Assembly: GCA_903921605.1 (NCBI GenBank)
Contig: CAIXQV010000575.1
Coordinates: 1-30,820, forward strand
Reading direction: 5' to 3'
Length of the DNA stretch: 30,820 nt
From: an uncultured Planctomycetaceae bacterium
GTDB lineage: Bacteria; Planctomycetota; Planctomycetia; Planctomycetales; Planctomycetaceae
Part shown: positions 1-6,682 of the stretch, one piece after another
How the letters are laid out: each line of letters starts with the position of its first letter
Numbering within the stretch: position 1 is the first letter of the stretch
Program-made: the position numbers and the translations under genes
The notes under the pieces: model-generated
Databases searched by the model: none
What the model saw: only the letters and a program-made list of their open reading frames with translations
What the model was told of the DNA's origin: nothing

Positions 1-312
1 ATGCGCGAAGACTCGGCGACTGAAGAGCCTGCAGCCAAGTCCAATGGGAAAGCAGCCAAAGGAGAGAGTGGCAAGCCGGAAAAGAAAGCCGCGCCTGTTG
101 CGAAAGCCAAAAGCAAGTCGGCACCGTTATCCGCCGAGGAAGCTCAGCAGCGAACCGCGATTTCTGCAATTGTTGCCTGTTGGGCGACGATCGGAACGGC
201 GGGCATTCTTTATTTCCTGAACGAGCAAAGCATTCCGTTTTCGTACATGCCCATTCCTTTAGCAATGGGTGGTGCTGTGTTTGGAATCATGAAGGCGACG
301 TATTGCAAATAG
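1..312 (+). CDS. Small two-helix membrane protein, start possibly beyond the window
   Basis: Reads 103 residues from an ATG at the first base to TAG. The N-terminal half (about residues 1-45) is rich in Lys, Ala and Glu and probably disordered. It is followed by two hydrophobic stretches, about residues 53-75 (TAISAIVACWATIGTAG...) and 82-102 (MPIPLAMGGAVFGIMKA), so it is predicted to be a small inner-membrane protein with a charged cytosolic tail. I do not recognise a family. The ATG coincides with the window edge, so the true start may lie upstream and the entry should be treated as possibly 5'-partial. Downstream lies a large palindrome, and the next gene (mobA-like) is convergent. No function can be assigned. 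Confidence 0.6.
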   Translation: MREDSATEEPAAKSNGKAAKGESGKPEKKAAPVAKAKSKSAPLSAEEAQQRTAISAIVACWATIGTAGILYFLNEQSIPFSYMPIPLAMGGAVFGIMKATYCK

Positions 313-346
313 CGGCATAGTGGATGCGTGTTGGGGCGATGAGAAT

Positions 347-397
347 CCCGTCGACGGAGCGACGGGTGTACCGTACGCCCGTCGCTCCGCCGACGGG
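347..397. repeat. Long near-perfect GC-rich palindrome between convergent genes
   Basis: Left arm 347-366 and right arm 378-397 are inverted copies matching at 19 of 20 positions. The 11-base centre (367-377) contains a further small GTAC/GTAC inversion, so the element can fold almost completely on itself. It sits between the stop of the small membrane protein (312) and the stop of the mobA-like gene (429). It may act as a bidirectional terminator, although no T-tract follows either arm, or be a dispersed REP-type palindrome. The fold is seen directly; the role is inferred. Confidence 0.8.
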
Positions 398-428
398 AAG
401 AGGGGGCACGCCGCATAAAGTTCAGCAG

Positions 429-1070
429 CTAGGTTCGGTTTTGCAATTGCTTCAACGCTGCCTCATATTCTTCCGGATGATTCAAGTTCATCAGTGTCGA
501 CAAGGTCGGATCGCATACGCGGAGAGATTCCACGTCGACTTCTATGGTGTCGACTTCATCGAACAGGAATCGTGGGCGGAGTTTATTTGCGGTTAGTAGT
601 TGCTGCACAACCGACAGGACTCGCGGGCGATAAACAGCCGCCAGCGGATGGTGAAACTGTCCTTCCACGGGAACGGCGATTTCATGGTTCCCGAGATGAT
701 CGAACATCGCGCGAACAAAACGGGTTGCCATCAATGGCACGTCGCAACTGGTGGCATAAACTGCTTCCACGCGATTAGGCATGGCCTTCAGACCGGCGGC
801 AAGTCCCTCCAGTGGTCCCCGTTCTGGGGTTTCATCGCAGGCGACTCGGATTTCAGGCGGAAGTGGTGGGAGAATTTGTCCCATTGCTGACACCACCACA
901 ATTGCTGAGGAATCAACTTCTTCTGAAAGCAGTCGAACAACACGCTGCAACATGAGTTCCGGACCAAAAGGCAGAGTTGCCTTGTCGCGTCCCATGCGGC
1001 TGGATTTGCCTCCACAAAGGATAATTGCGCCTTTTTTTGAAGCATCGTTGTGAAGTGCGGAAACTGACAA
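429..1070 (-). CDS. mobA: MobA-like molybdenum cofactor guanylyltransferase
   Basis: 213 residues, the usual length for MobA-type nucleotidyltransferases. The N-terminal signature LCGGKSSRMGRDK (residues 18-30) is the GTP-binding loop of the family, and the SCDVPLM stretch carries the conserved metal-binding Asp region. MobA transfers GMP from GTP to molybdenum-molybdopterin to make the bis-MGD cofactor in the cytosol. The only usable in-frame start before the signature is TTG at 1070; reading further upstream gives no ATG or GTG before a stop, and no clear ribosome binding site is visible. The gene is divergent from fhcC with an 80-base gap. Related NTP transferases acting on other cofactors (CTP:molybdopterin or 2-phospholactate enzymes) share this fold, so the substrate is not certain. 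Confidence 0.82.
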   Translation of the reverse strand: MSVSALHNDASKKGAIILCGGKSSRMGRDKATLPFGPELMLQRVVRLLSEEVDSSAIVVVSAMGQILPPLPPEIRVACDETPERGPLEGLAAGLKAMPNRVEAVYATSCDVPLMATRFVRAMFDHLGNHEIAVPVEGQFHHPLAAVYRPRVLSVVQQLLTANKLRPRFLFDEVDTIEVDVESLRVCDPTLSTLMNLNHPEEYEAALKQLQNRT

Positions 1071-1149
1071 TTGTGTGAAATCCGTTGAGGAGTTAGTGTC
1101 CCGAAACTTGTCTGACGACTGGTCACGATTTTAGAGGATCACGGGATTC

Positions 1150-1977
1150 ATGGCGATCACATTGACCTACAACGCGGAAACGTCTGTTCCGGTGGAGATT
1201 GAAGGACTGACTCCCGACTGGGTCTGCGAGAAATCGCTGGCTGAGATTGAGCGATTCGAAATCTTCCACGGCAATCGTCGAATTCCGCTGGCAGAAATGT
1301 TTTCTGTTTCAGGCGATCCGACTGACGCATCAATGGATTTCGTCGGCAATCTTTCCGGTGTTCACTGGATCGGTGCGCATATGAAGAAGGGGCAGGTACG
1401 AGTCCTTGGTAATGCTGGCCGACATGTGGGCAGTCAGATGGCTGGCGGTAGAATCATAGTCGAAGGAAACGCCGCTGGCTGGGTCGGTGCCGAAATGCGG
1501 AAGGGGTTGATCCACATTCGCGGCAACGCCGGGCATTTGACCGGAGCCGCGTATCGAGGATCAACCAAAGGCATGACAGGTGGAACCATCCTGGTCGATG
1601 GTAACGCAGGAAATGAAATTGGACTGACGATGCGACGAGGCTTGATCGCCATTGGTGGATCGGCCGGCGATATGCTGGGGTTCAACATGATCGCCGGAAC
1701 GATTGCTGTCTTCGGTGAGTGCGGCATTCGTCCGGGTGCAGGAATGCGACGAGGTACATTAGCACTCTTTGGGCCGAATCCTCCTCACTTGCTTCCGAGT
1801 TTTCGTTTTGCATCAACCTATCGACCACAGGCTGTGCGGCTGATGTTGCGAACCTTGAAAGATGCGGGATTCTCTTTAGATCCAGCACTGCTTGAAGCGA
1901 GTGTCGATCTCTATCACGGAGACCTGGTTTCCGTTGGGCGTGGCGAAATTCTATTTCTGCATCGCGAAGTTGCATGA
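1150..1977 (+). CDS. fhcC: Formyltransferase/hydrolase complex subunit C (FhcC/FwdC-like)
   Basis: 275 residues. The core (about 70-215) is a run of repeats of the form G-A-x-M-x-x-G followed by an xVxGNAG strand, for example GAHMKKG, GSQMAGG, GAEMRKG, GLTMRRG, GFNMIAG and GAGMRRG. This is the right-handed beta-helix of formylmethanofuran dehydrogenase subunit C, related to the C-terminal domain of glutamate synthase. In bacteria FhcC is a structural and catalytic-complex subunit of the formyltransferase/hydrolase complex, which releases formate in tetrahydromethanopterin-linked formaldehyde oxidation, a pathway known from methylotrophs and many planctomycetes. A GAGGA motif lies 11 bases before the ATG. 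The other fhc genes (A, B, D) are not in the window. The divergent neighbour is the mobA-like gene. The family call is strong; participation in an active pathway here is inferred. Confidence 0.92.
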   Translation: MAITLTYNAETSVPVEIEGLTPDWVCEKSLAEIERFEIFHGNRRIPLAEMFSVSGDPTDASMDFVGNLSGVHWIGAHMKKGQVRVLGNAGRHVGSQMAGGRIIVEGNAAGWVGAEMRKGLIHIRGNAGHLTGAAYRGSTKGMTGGTILVDGNAGNEIGLTMRRGLIAIGGSAGDMLGFNMIAGTIAVFGECGIRPGAGMRRGTLALFGPNPPHLLPSFRFASTYRPQAVRLMLRTLKDAGFSLDPALLEASVDLYHGDLVSVGRGEILFLHREVA

Positions 1978-2005
1978 ATCGATCTTGAGCATAGATCCAC
2001 CAGCA

Positions 2006-2037
2006 ACTGATTGCCATGGATCGTCACGGCAATCAGT
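2006..2037. other. Hairpin just downstream of fhcC
   Basis: ACTGATTGCC (2006-2015) and GGCAATCAGT (2028-2037) form a perfect 10-bp stem around a 12-base loop, 28 bases after the fhcC stop codon. No T-tract follows, so it is not a textbook intrinsic terminator, but the position fits a transcript-end or RNA-protecting structure. Confidence 0.6.
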
Positions 2038-2090
2038 CATCCGGACGGTCGATGCAGAGATCCTGAGCACCTGGTCATCGCCATGTTTTC

Positions 2091-2161
2091 ATCAGCCGCC
2101 GGGCATTAGCCCCCGGTTGTTTTTTGCGGCAAGAACCGGACGCTAACGCGTTCCGGCTGAT
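2091..2161. repeat. REP-like imperfect palindrome in a convergent gap
   Basis: Two 28-base arms (2091-2118 and 2134-2161) match in inverted orientation at 21 of 28 positions, with conserved outer ATCAGCCG/CGGCTGAT blocks, an inner TTAGC/GCTAA block and CCGGTT/AACCGG next to the spacer. The left arm is followed by TTGTTTTTTG, so CCGGG...CCCGG plus this T-run could end plus-strand transcripts from fhcC. I associate the GCTAACGCGTTCCGGCTGA wording with dispersed planctomycete repeats, but that is recollection and was not tested. Confidence 0.65.
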
Positions 2162-2186
2162 AGTTTGACGGCACGCAATTTTCCGA

Positions 2187-2207
2187 CCCTGATGCTGAGC
2201 ATCAGGG
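2187..2207. other. Short hairpin between convergent genes
   Basis: CCCTGATGC (2187-2195) and GCATCAGGG (2199-2207) form a perfect 9-bp stem with a TGA loop. It lies 18 bases beyond the stop of the minus-strand metallo-hydrolase gene. There is no T-tract on either side, so a terminator role is only possible. Confidence 0.55.
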
Positions 2208-2224
2208 GCTAAGGACGTATCAGG

Positions 2225-3268
2225 TCACTGTCGTTCGCGAGTGTTATAGCGTCGCTGTTCACCGTCGGGGCCAATCTGGACGGTGTAGCTTTTGCCATCT
2301 GGTGCGATCGAGGCTTTGACCCACTGGCCCTTGCAGTCGGCAGTCGGCGCAGCATTCGCGATGAACTCCGATGGTGCCTGAAGTTTAGGGTCGAGATCCA
2401 CGTTGAGATGCAACTGGTACCAGTCCTTCAGTGACTGAACTTCTTTCAGGGTTTTCATAGTCTGCTCCGCCCCGCCCTTTTTTGGGCCGTTGCACATGAC
2501 GGCAACGACAGGATCGATCGCAAGAACAAGGGCCGGATTATTGCTGACCGGCAGACCATGATGAGTCACCATAAACAGGTCGACTTTACCCACGGGGTTG
2601 CGTGGCGTCACCAGCTTGGCTTCGGTGTTCCATGTCAAATCGCCGCAGGTCAGAAATCGAAAGTCACCGAAGCCAAAAAGAAGGCTCAGGCTGGCGGAGT
2701 TGTCGCTGGGATCATCAGGCTGTGGTTGATGGCGATCGACAAACGGATTGGATTCGCCGACGCCGGTCAGCACGTCTCGCCCGGATGTCATCACCTTGAC
2801 TGTCAACGGCGTCTTTCCCGATTTGAGAGGCAGAGAATCTCCCACGCGCAAAGCTTTAGACGCATTCTGAGAGGCCGCGCGGTAAGCGGCGATGCGATCC
2901 GGATATTGAGGATCCTCGGCCAGATCATCCGGGATGCCTCGATCCCAAAACTGCCCAATTCCAAACTTCGCAGCCAACGCGGCGTGATTGCCGAAGTGAT
3001 CGAGATGCCAGTGGGAAACGACGGCATGGTCGATCTTCTTCAGTCCGGCGACATCTTTTGCCACGTGAATAATTCTGTCGAGGTCACGTGCTTGATTATC
3101 GGGGTATCCGGAGTCGATCAGGATCGATTCCTTGAAAGGCGTCACGATCAAAGTCGCCGCGCCGCCCTCGACATCAATGAAGTAAAGATCCAGAGATCCT
3201 TCGTCCGCTTTTATGTGTTGATTGATCAACACAGCCAGTGCGATGACTATCAGGAAATGTCGTTGCAT
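2225..3268 (-). CDS. Secreted metallo-beta-lactamase-fold hydrolase (ComEC C-terminal-like)
   Basis: 347 residues with a hydrophobic N-terminal signal peptide (about residues 4-20, LIVIALAVLINQ...). The metal site HWHLDH is at residues 86-91 (His86, His88, Asp90, His91), followed by further likely ligands in TCGDLTW and THHGLPVS. The opening strand LYFIDVEGGAATLI is typical of the stand-alone relatives of the ComEC/Rec2 C-terminal domain. These are zinc-dependent hydrolases, usually thought to act on phosphoesters or nucleic acids; the substrate is unknown here. GAGG eight bases before the ATG supports the start. The signal peptide places it in the periplasm or outside the cell. The lipoprotein gene lies 314 bases upstream on the same strand, so a shared transcript is doubtful. 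Confidence 0.85.
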   Translation of the reverse strand: MQRHFLIVIALAVLINQHIKADEGSLDLYFIDVEGGAATLIVTPFKESILIDSGYPDNQARDLDRIIHVAKDVAGLKKIDHAVVSHWHLDHFGNHAALAAKFGIGQFWDRGIPDDLAEDPQYPDRIAAYRAASQNASKALRVGDSLPLKSGKTPLTVKVMTSGRDVLTGVGESNPFVDRHQPQPDDPSDNSASLSLLFGFGDFRFLTCGDLTWNTEAKLVTPRNPVGKVDLFMVTHHGLPVSNNPALVLAIDPVVAVMCNGPKKGGAEQTMKTLKEVQSLKDWYQLHLNVDLDPKLQAPSEFIANAAPTADCKGQWVKASIAPDGKSYTVQIGPDGEQRRYNTRERQ

Positions 3269-3582
3269 GCGTGATACCTCATGTGAGCAGTGGGGGTAAG
3301 TCGGGACATCCGAAGCAACGGTCTTCTGCTTTTTCAGAGCGATATTGAATCGCGCGAAGGAGCGAAGAGCATTGCCGGATGTTTCTCACCGCCACTATAC
3401 ACGGGCTCTTGTGCGGCGTCAGTTGATCATACCATTCGACGATCAGAATTCTGCGCCATGGAGCGTTCCATACACCTTTTTCAATGGCCTCATAGGCCTG
3501 GTGTATTTGACTCGAAGCTACAAATCTCACGCACTTGAACGGCAGATGAAATCAACGGCTGCAGTTCGTGGATGCCTGAGAG
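3269..3582. other. Gap without a convincing gene
   Basis: 314 bases between the start of the metallo-hydrolase gene and the stop of the lipoprotein gene, both on the minus strand. The short open frames here show no recognisable family and no good ribosome binding site. It presumably holds the promoter of the metallo-hydrolase; no strong hairpin or repeat was noticed. Confidence 0.5.
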
Positions 3583-5955
3583 CTACTCAACAGGAATCTC
3601 GATCGGGTGCTGGCTTGGATCGGTAATCGTACTACGACGACCGTTTGCTGGCTTAGTTGCCGTCTCTTGTTCCGGCTTTGGTTTCGCAGTGGTGTCGCCC
3701 GTGAAGTAAACAACGCCGTCGTACTCTTCTGACTGTGTTGCCGACTTCGGACGGGTCATCGGTGGAGCTGAATCGGAGCTTGATGTCGGTGCTTTGGTTT
3801 TTACGGCCGATGACGGCCCGAAATGCAGCGTCCCCGTTTGTTGACTGGCTGGTGCGGTTTTTGGCAGCGGATCTTCTTCAGTAAAGTCGAGGCCCTCAAG
3901 CGGTGCGTCTGCAGTCTGAGTCGACTTTGGTTTCCCATAAGACTGGAGGGTCAGGTTTCCTGCTGGTTTACCAATGCCGGTTCCAACGGCTCGCACAACT
4001 CCGCCATCGGTTTCAGGGGAGTCATTGAAGCGAGCCTGTTTAATTCCGCCGCTGGGGTCGTTCAGGAATTGCTGAGCGATTACCTGTCGCAGAGTTTTGC
4101 GGAGTTCAAGTTGAGTTCCGTCGGGCTGTTTGATGGAGACTTCATCAATCACCCACGATGAGTTTTCTTTCAGTAACAACACCGTCACTGCTGGCTGTCC
4201 ATCACCAGCCAACTCGATCTTTGCTCTTTGTTCTGTTGATTGTGTACGTTGGACCGGCATGCGGAGCAGTTCCGGCAACGCCTGATACTGTTCAGGGACG
4301 GCAGGCAGATTGCTCCAGACAAGACGGTTGAAATCCAGAGAGCTGTTCTTTCTGACCGATTGGATGTCCTGATTCTCCCAGGCATTCGCCAATTCGATGA
4401 CAGGAACAGTGAGCATCAACTGTGTTCGTAGTGAAGCGACTCCAGCGGAAGGATCCGGGTATTGAATATCTTCAACCTTCAGGTCACCATTTTCGTCTCG
4501 CATCAGCACACTGCAGATCTGTCCGTTCGCAGACTGGAATTCAAGTTCTGTCACTTCGCCACGCACATGACTGTTCTGCAGATTCATTTCGCCTGTGGGG
4601 ATTCCAGTGAGCGGCAGTCCATCCATCAGCGAGGGATCGATATGACTCCAGACGGATTCGACAAGATCTCTTGTTGAAATCTGTCGCAACATCGGGAGGT
4701 CATGAGACTGAAGAGCCGACAGGAACAGAGCGCCTCGTGCTGGGGCGGTAAATGCTGACTTCAGAGTACGCTGTTGCTGAGTCTGACGATCATAGATCGT
4801 GACGTCTTCAATGATAAACTCCGCCTCAACCGCAGCAGTGACAGGACGCTTCCGGTCATCTTTGGCGTCGGCAACGTCAGGAGTTGTGAGGTCAATTCGT
4901 ACAACAGTGGCATCGTCTGGAATCATTACGGTCAATTGTCCGGCGAACGATTGGATCTCAAAATCCTTTGGTGCGAACTCCGGAGAAGGCAGTTTGATCA
5001 TTGTCAGATCACCGACACTGATCGCATTCTTGAAGAACTTTTCTTCGGTCAGTTTCTGCAGGCGTTCCTGATTATCTTCCTGATAGGCAGCCAGGAAGTC
5101 GGTCACCGCATTCATGGCTCGTGCCTGACGAAGAACGGAGCCCGGATGGTCGTCAGATTTGCGTTTCCGAATTTCCAGATCGGAGACCAGCCACTTGTCG
5201 TCCTGTCGTGCGACCTTCAGCAGCATGAAACCGTTCTTTGAGGGCATCTTCACGACAGCATCGGATTCGTTCATCTGGGCTTCCGGACGGCGAGCCATAC
5301 CGGATTCGCATTCGGCGGAGATCTGAGCAATCATCTGCTGCAACCATGGTTCGGGCAGCTTTTCAAGCGGTCCTCGGAGTTCTGAATTGACAGCCTGAAG
5401 AACCGCACTGCGATCGGCTGTCTCCCAGGTCTTGAGGAACTCGCGAATTGTCAACAAAAGGTCCATGACTTCGACAGAAGATTTTGTGGCGCGAGTGCCC
5501 TTCTTCTGCTGACGCAGCATGATGTCGTCGACCACCCAGCGATTTTTGACGTCATCTTTGACGATGATGAACTGGTACTTGGTGCCTTCTTTTTCTTCCT
5601 TGGCGACGGCTTCAAGTCGATTGTTTCCCAATTCTTTGGATTCGACGACTTCCAGCTTCGTTTTGGGAAGGTTCAGGATCTCCAGATCTTTGAAAGCATC
5701 AGGAGATCGCATCGCTTTTTGTTCAAATCGAGTTGAAACGATGCGACGAAACGCTGCTTCGTTGTTTTCCTCAATCGCGTCTGTAAACAGTCCAACAACG
5801 CGTTGTTCCGTGCCGTGGCCGTCCATGATTGACGGTTTCAGGTTGGATGGCTTCAGCATCTCTGTGTTCAGCAGCGAACTGGCACATCCTGTCGCCGACA
5901 CACTGAGCCCACCGGCCAGCATCAGAACTATCGAGAGTCGATAAGAGCGGAGCAT
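3583..5955 (-). CDS. Large lipoprotein made of about five diverged repeats
   Basis: 790 residues. A lipoprotein signal peptide ends in a lipobox with Cys at residue 24 (SATGC), and AGGAG eight bases before the ATG supports the start. After the lipid anchor I see about five diverged modules of roughly 100-120 residues, at about 52-150, 160-265, 275-393, 395-500 and 505-620. Each starts with a helical 'x-FLxAxxxxDxxxLxxL' type segment and ends with a strand pair such as NRWVVDDIMLR, DKWLVSDLEIR, AEFIIEDVTIY, GDLKVEDIQY and SSWVIDEVSIK. This layout recalls NTF2-like or SnoaL-like alpha+beta modules, but that is inference. Residues 640-790 are low in complexity, Pro/Thr/Ser-rich and probably disordered. 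No catalytic motif is visible. A structural or scaffolding role in the envelope is possible; function unknown. Confidence 0.88.
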   Translation of the reverse strand: MLRSYRLSIVLMLAGGLSVSATGCASSLLNTEMLKPSNLKPSIMDGHGTEQRVVGLFTDAIEENNEAAFRRIVSTRFEQKAMRSPDAFKDLEILNLPKTKLEVVESKELGNNRLEAVAKEEKEGTKYQFIIVKDDVKNRWVVDDIMLRQQKKGTRATKSSVEVMDLLLTIREFLKTWETADRSAVLQAVNSELRGPLEKLPEPWLQQMIAQISAECESGMARRPEAQMNESDAVVKMPSKNGFMLLKVARQDDKWLVSDLEIRKRKSDDHPGSVLRQARAMNAVTDFLAAYQEDNQERLQKLTEEKFFKNAISVGDLTMIKLPSPEFAPKDFEIQSFAGQLTVMIPDDATVVRIDLTTPDVADAKDDRKRPVTAAVEAEFIIEDVTIYDRQTQQQRTLKSAFTAPARGALFLSALQSHDLPMLRQISTRDLVESVWSHIDPSLMDGLPLTGIPTGEMNLQNSHVRGEVTELEFQSANGQICSVLMRDENGDLKVEDIQYPDPSAGVASLRTQLMLTVPVIELANAWENQDIQSVRKNSSLDFNRLVWSNLPAVPEQYQALPELLRMPVQRTQSTEQRAKIELAGDGQPAVTVLLLKENSSWVIDEVSIKQPDGTQLELRKTLRQVIAQQFLNDPSGGIKQARFNDSPETDGGVVRAVGTGIGKPAGNLTLQSYGKPKSTQTADAPLEGLDFTEEDPLPKTAPASQQTGTLHFGPSSAVKTKAPTSSSDSAPPMTRPKSATQSEEYDGVVYFTGDTTAKPKPEQETATKPANGRRSTITDPSQHPIEIPVE

Positions 5956-6102
5956 ACAAACACTCCTGCCAGCTCATCAGTGGATCGATCGCCAACGATC
6001 AAAGTCCAAATGGCCGGACAGACAACGAAAGGGATAGGAAAACTGACGTATTTCGGACACACCGTTCAGATGGAGTGGCCGAAGTTTCGTCGGAGGGGAG
6101 CT

Positions 6103-6178
6103 CAGAAAAGGTGTCAGGAACCAATAGTGCAGAGCAGCTTTAGGGCCATTTGGTTATTGGTTCCTGACACCATTTCTG
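6103..6178. repeat. Long inverted repeat with GGTGTCAGGAACC arms
   Basis: Arms at 6103-6126 and 6155-6178 are inverted copies matching at 23 of 24 positions, including a perfect 17-base core (6110-6126 against 6155-6171) beginning GGTGTCAGGAACC. The loop is 28 bases. The arms could fold into a very stable hairpin. The pattern resembles REP-type elements mobilised by REP-associated tyrosine transposases, but no transposase is nearby. A diverged relative lies at 13327-13406. Confidence 0.8.
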
Positions 6179-6247
6179 TGCCTGGACAGAGCACAAGAAG
6201 GGATGATCTCAACGCTGGCCGCACAGCGCGAATGCGCAGAGTAGGGC

Positions 6248-6272
6248 CAGAGCTGAGGTTGTCTCAGTTCTG
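6248..6272. other. Short hairpin
   Basis: CAGAGCTGAG (6248-6257) pairs with CTCAGTTCTG (6263-6272): nine Watson-Crick pairs plus one G-T wobble around a five-base loop. It sits in the gene-free region, and its role is unknown. Confidence 0.45.
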
Positions 6273-6593
6273 TCCCTGGCGGTCAACATGCGTCCGGGAT
6301 CTCAACGTGGGTTGGTTTGCAAGTCAGACACGAAGAGCTGCTTATTCCGGCGAATTCAGCAACTTCTTTGCAGAATCTGCCTGCTGCCTCCGGATCGGAT
6401 TCAGTACATCGGCAAAAACTGCTGCAGAGCTACAAAATCCAGCCCTGTGTGTTGTCTGGGCGATTGCCATGCAGCCCCATCGGTCTTGTACGAGGGACAT
6501 GAAAATCTCCGACTCGATAAACGGCTTTCACAGCTGCCGTTCCGAAGTTGTCTGTTGCTCCAATTGAGTGCCTTGCTTTGCAGACAGCTGTAA

Positions 6594-6640
6594 CCAAAAA
6601 CAGCGTGCCTGAGAACTGATTAAGGTTCACAGGCACGCTG
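6594..6640 (-). terminator. Intrinsic terminator of the FtsK-like gene
   Basis: Arms 6601-6616 and 6625-6640 match at 15 of 16 positions around an eight-base loop. On the minus strand the stem is followed directly by TTTTTGGTT. It lies about 43 bases beyond the FtsK-like stop codon, in the right orientation to end that transcript. This is the clearest intrinsic terminator in the window. Confidence 0.88.
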
Positions 6641-6682
6641 CTGAATGAGACTAAGTCTGGTGTGGCTAGACCGCTTGTTGTG

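Larger units (their letters stand above)
5956..6682. other. Gene-free region holding a long inverted repeat, a hairpin and a terminator
   Basis: 727 bases between the 5' end of the lipoprotein gene and the 3' end of the FtsK-like gene, both on the minus strand. Open frames on the plus strand up to 195 codons look like chance: no family resemblance, Cys- and Arg-rich composition and no ribosome binding site. Real structure is present as the inverted repeat at 6103-6178, a wobble hairpin at 6248-6272 and the intrinsic terminator at 6594-6640, each listed separately. Confidence 0.55.

Noticed and set aside
2558..3274. 238-codon plus-strand open frame
   Set aside because: It is exactly antisense to the metallo-hydrolase gene, whose signal peptide and HWHLDH motif are clear.
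5980..6567. 195-codon plus-strand open frame upstream of the lipoprotein
   Set aside because: It runs through the inverted repeat at 6103-6178, has odd Cys/Arg-rich composition, no ribosome binding site and no family resemblance.
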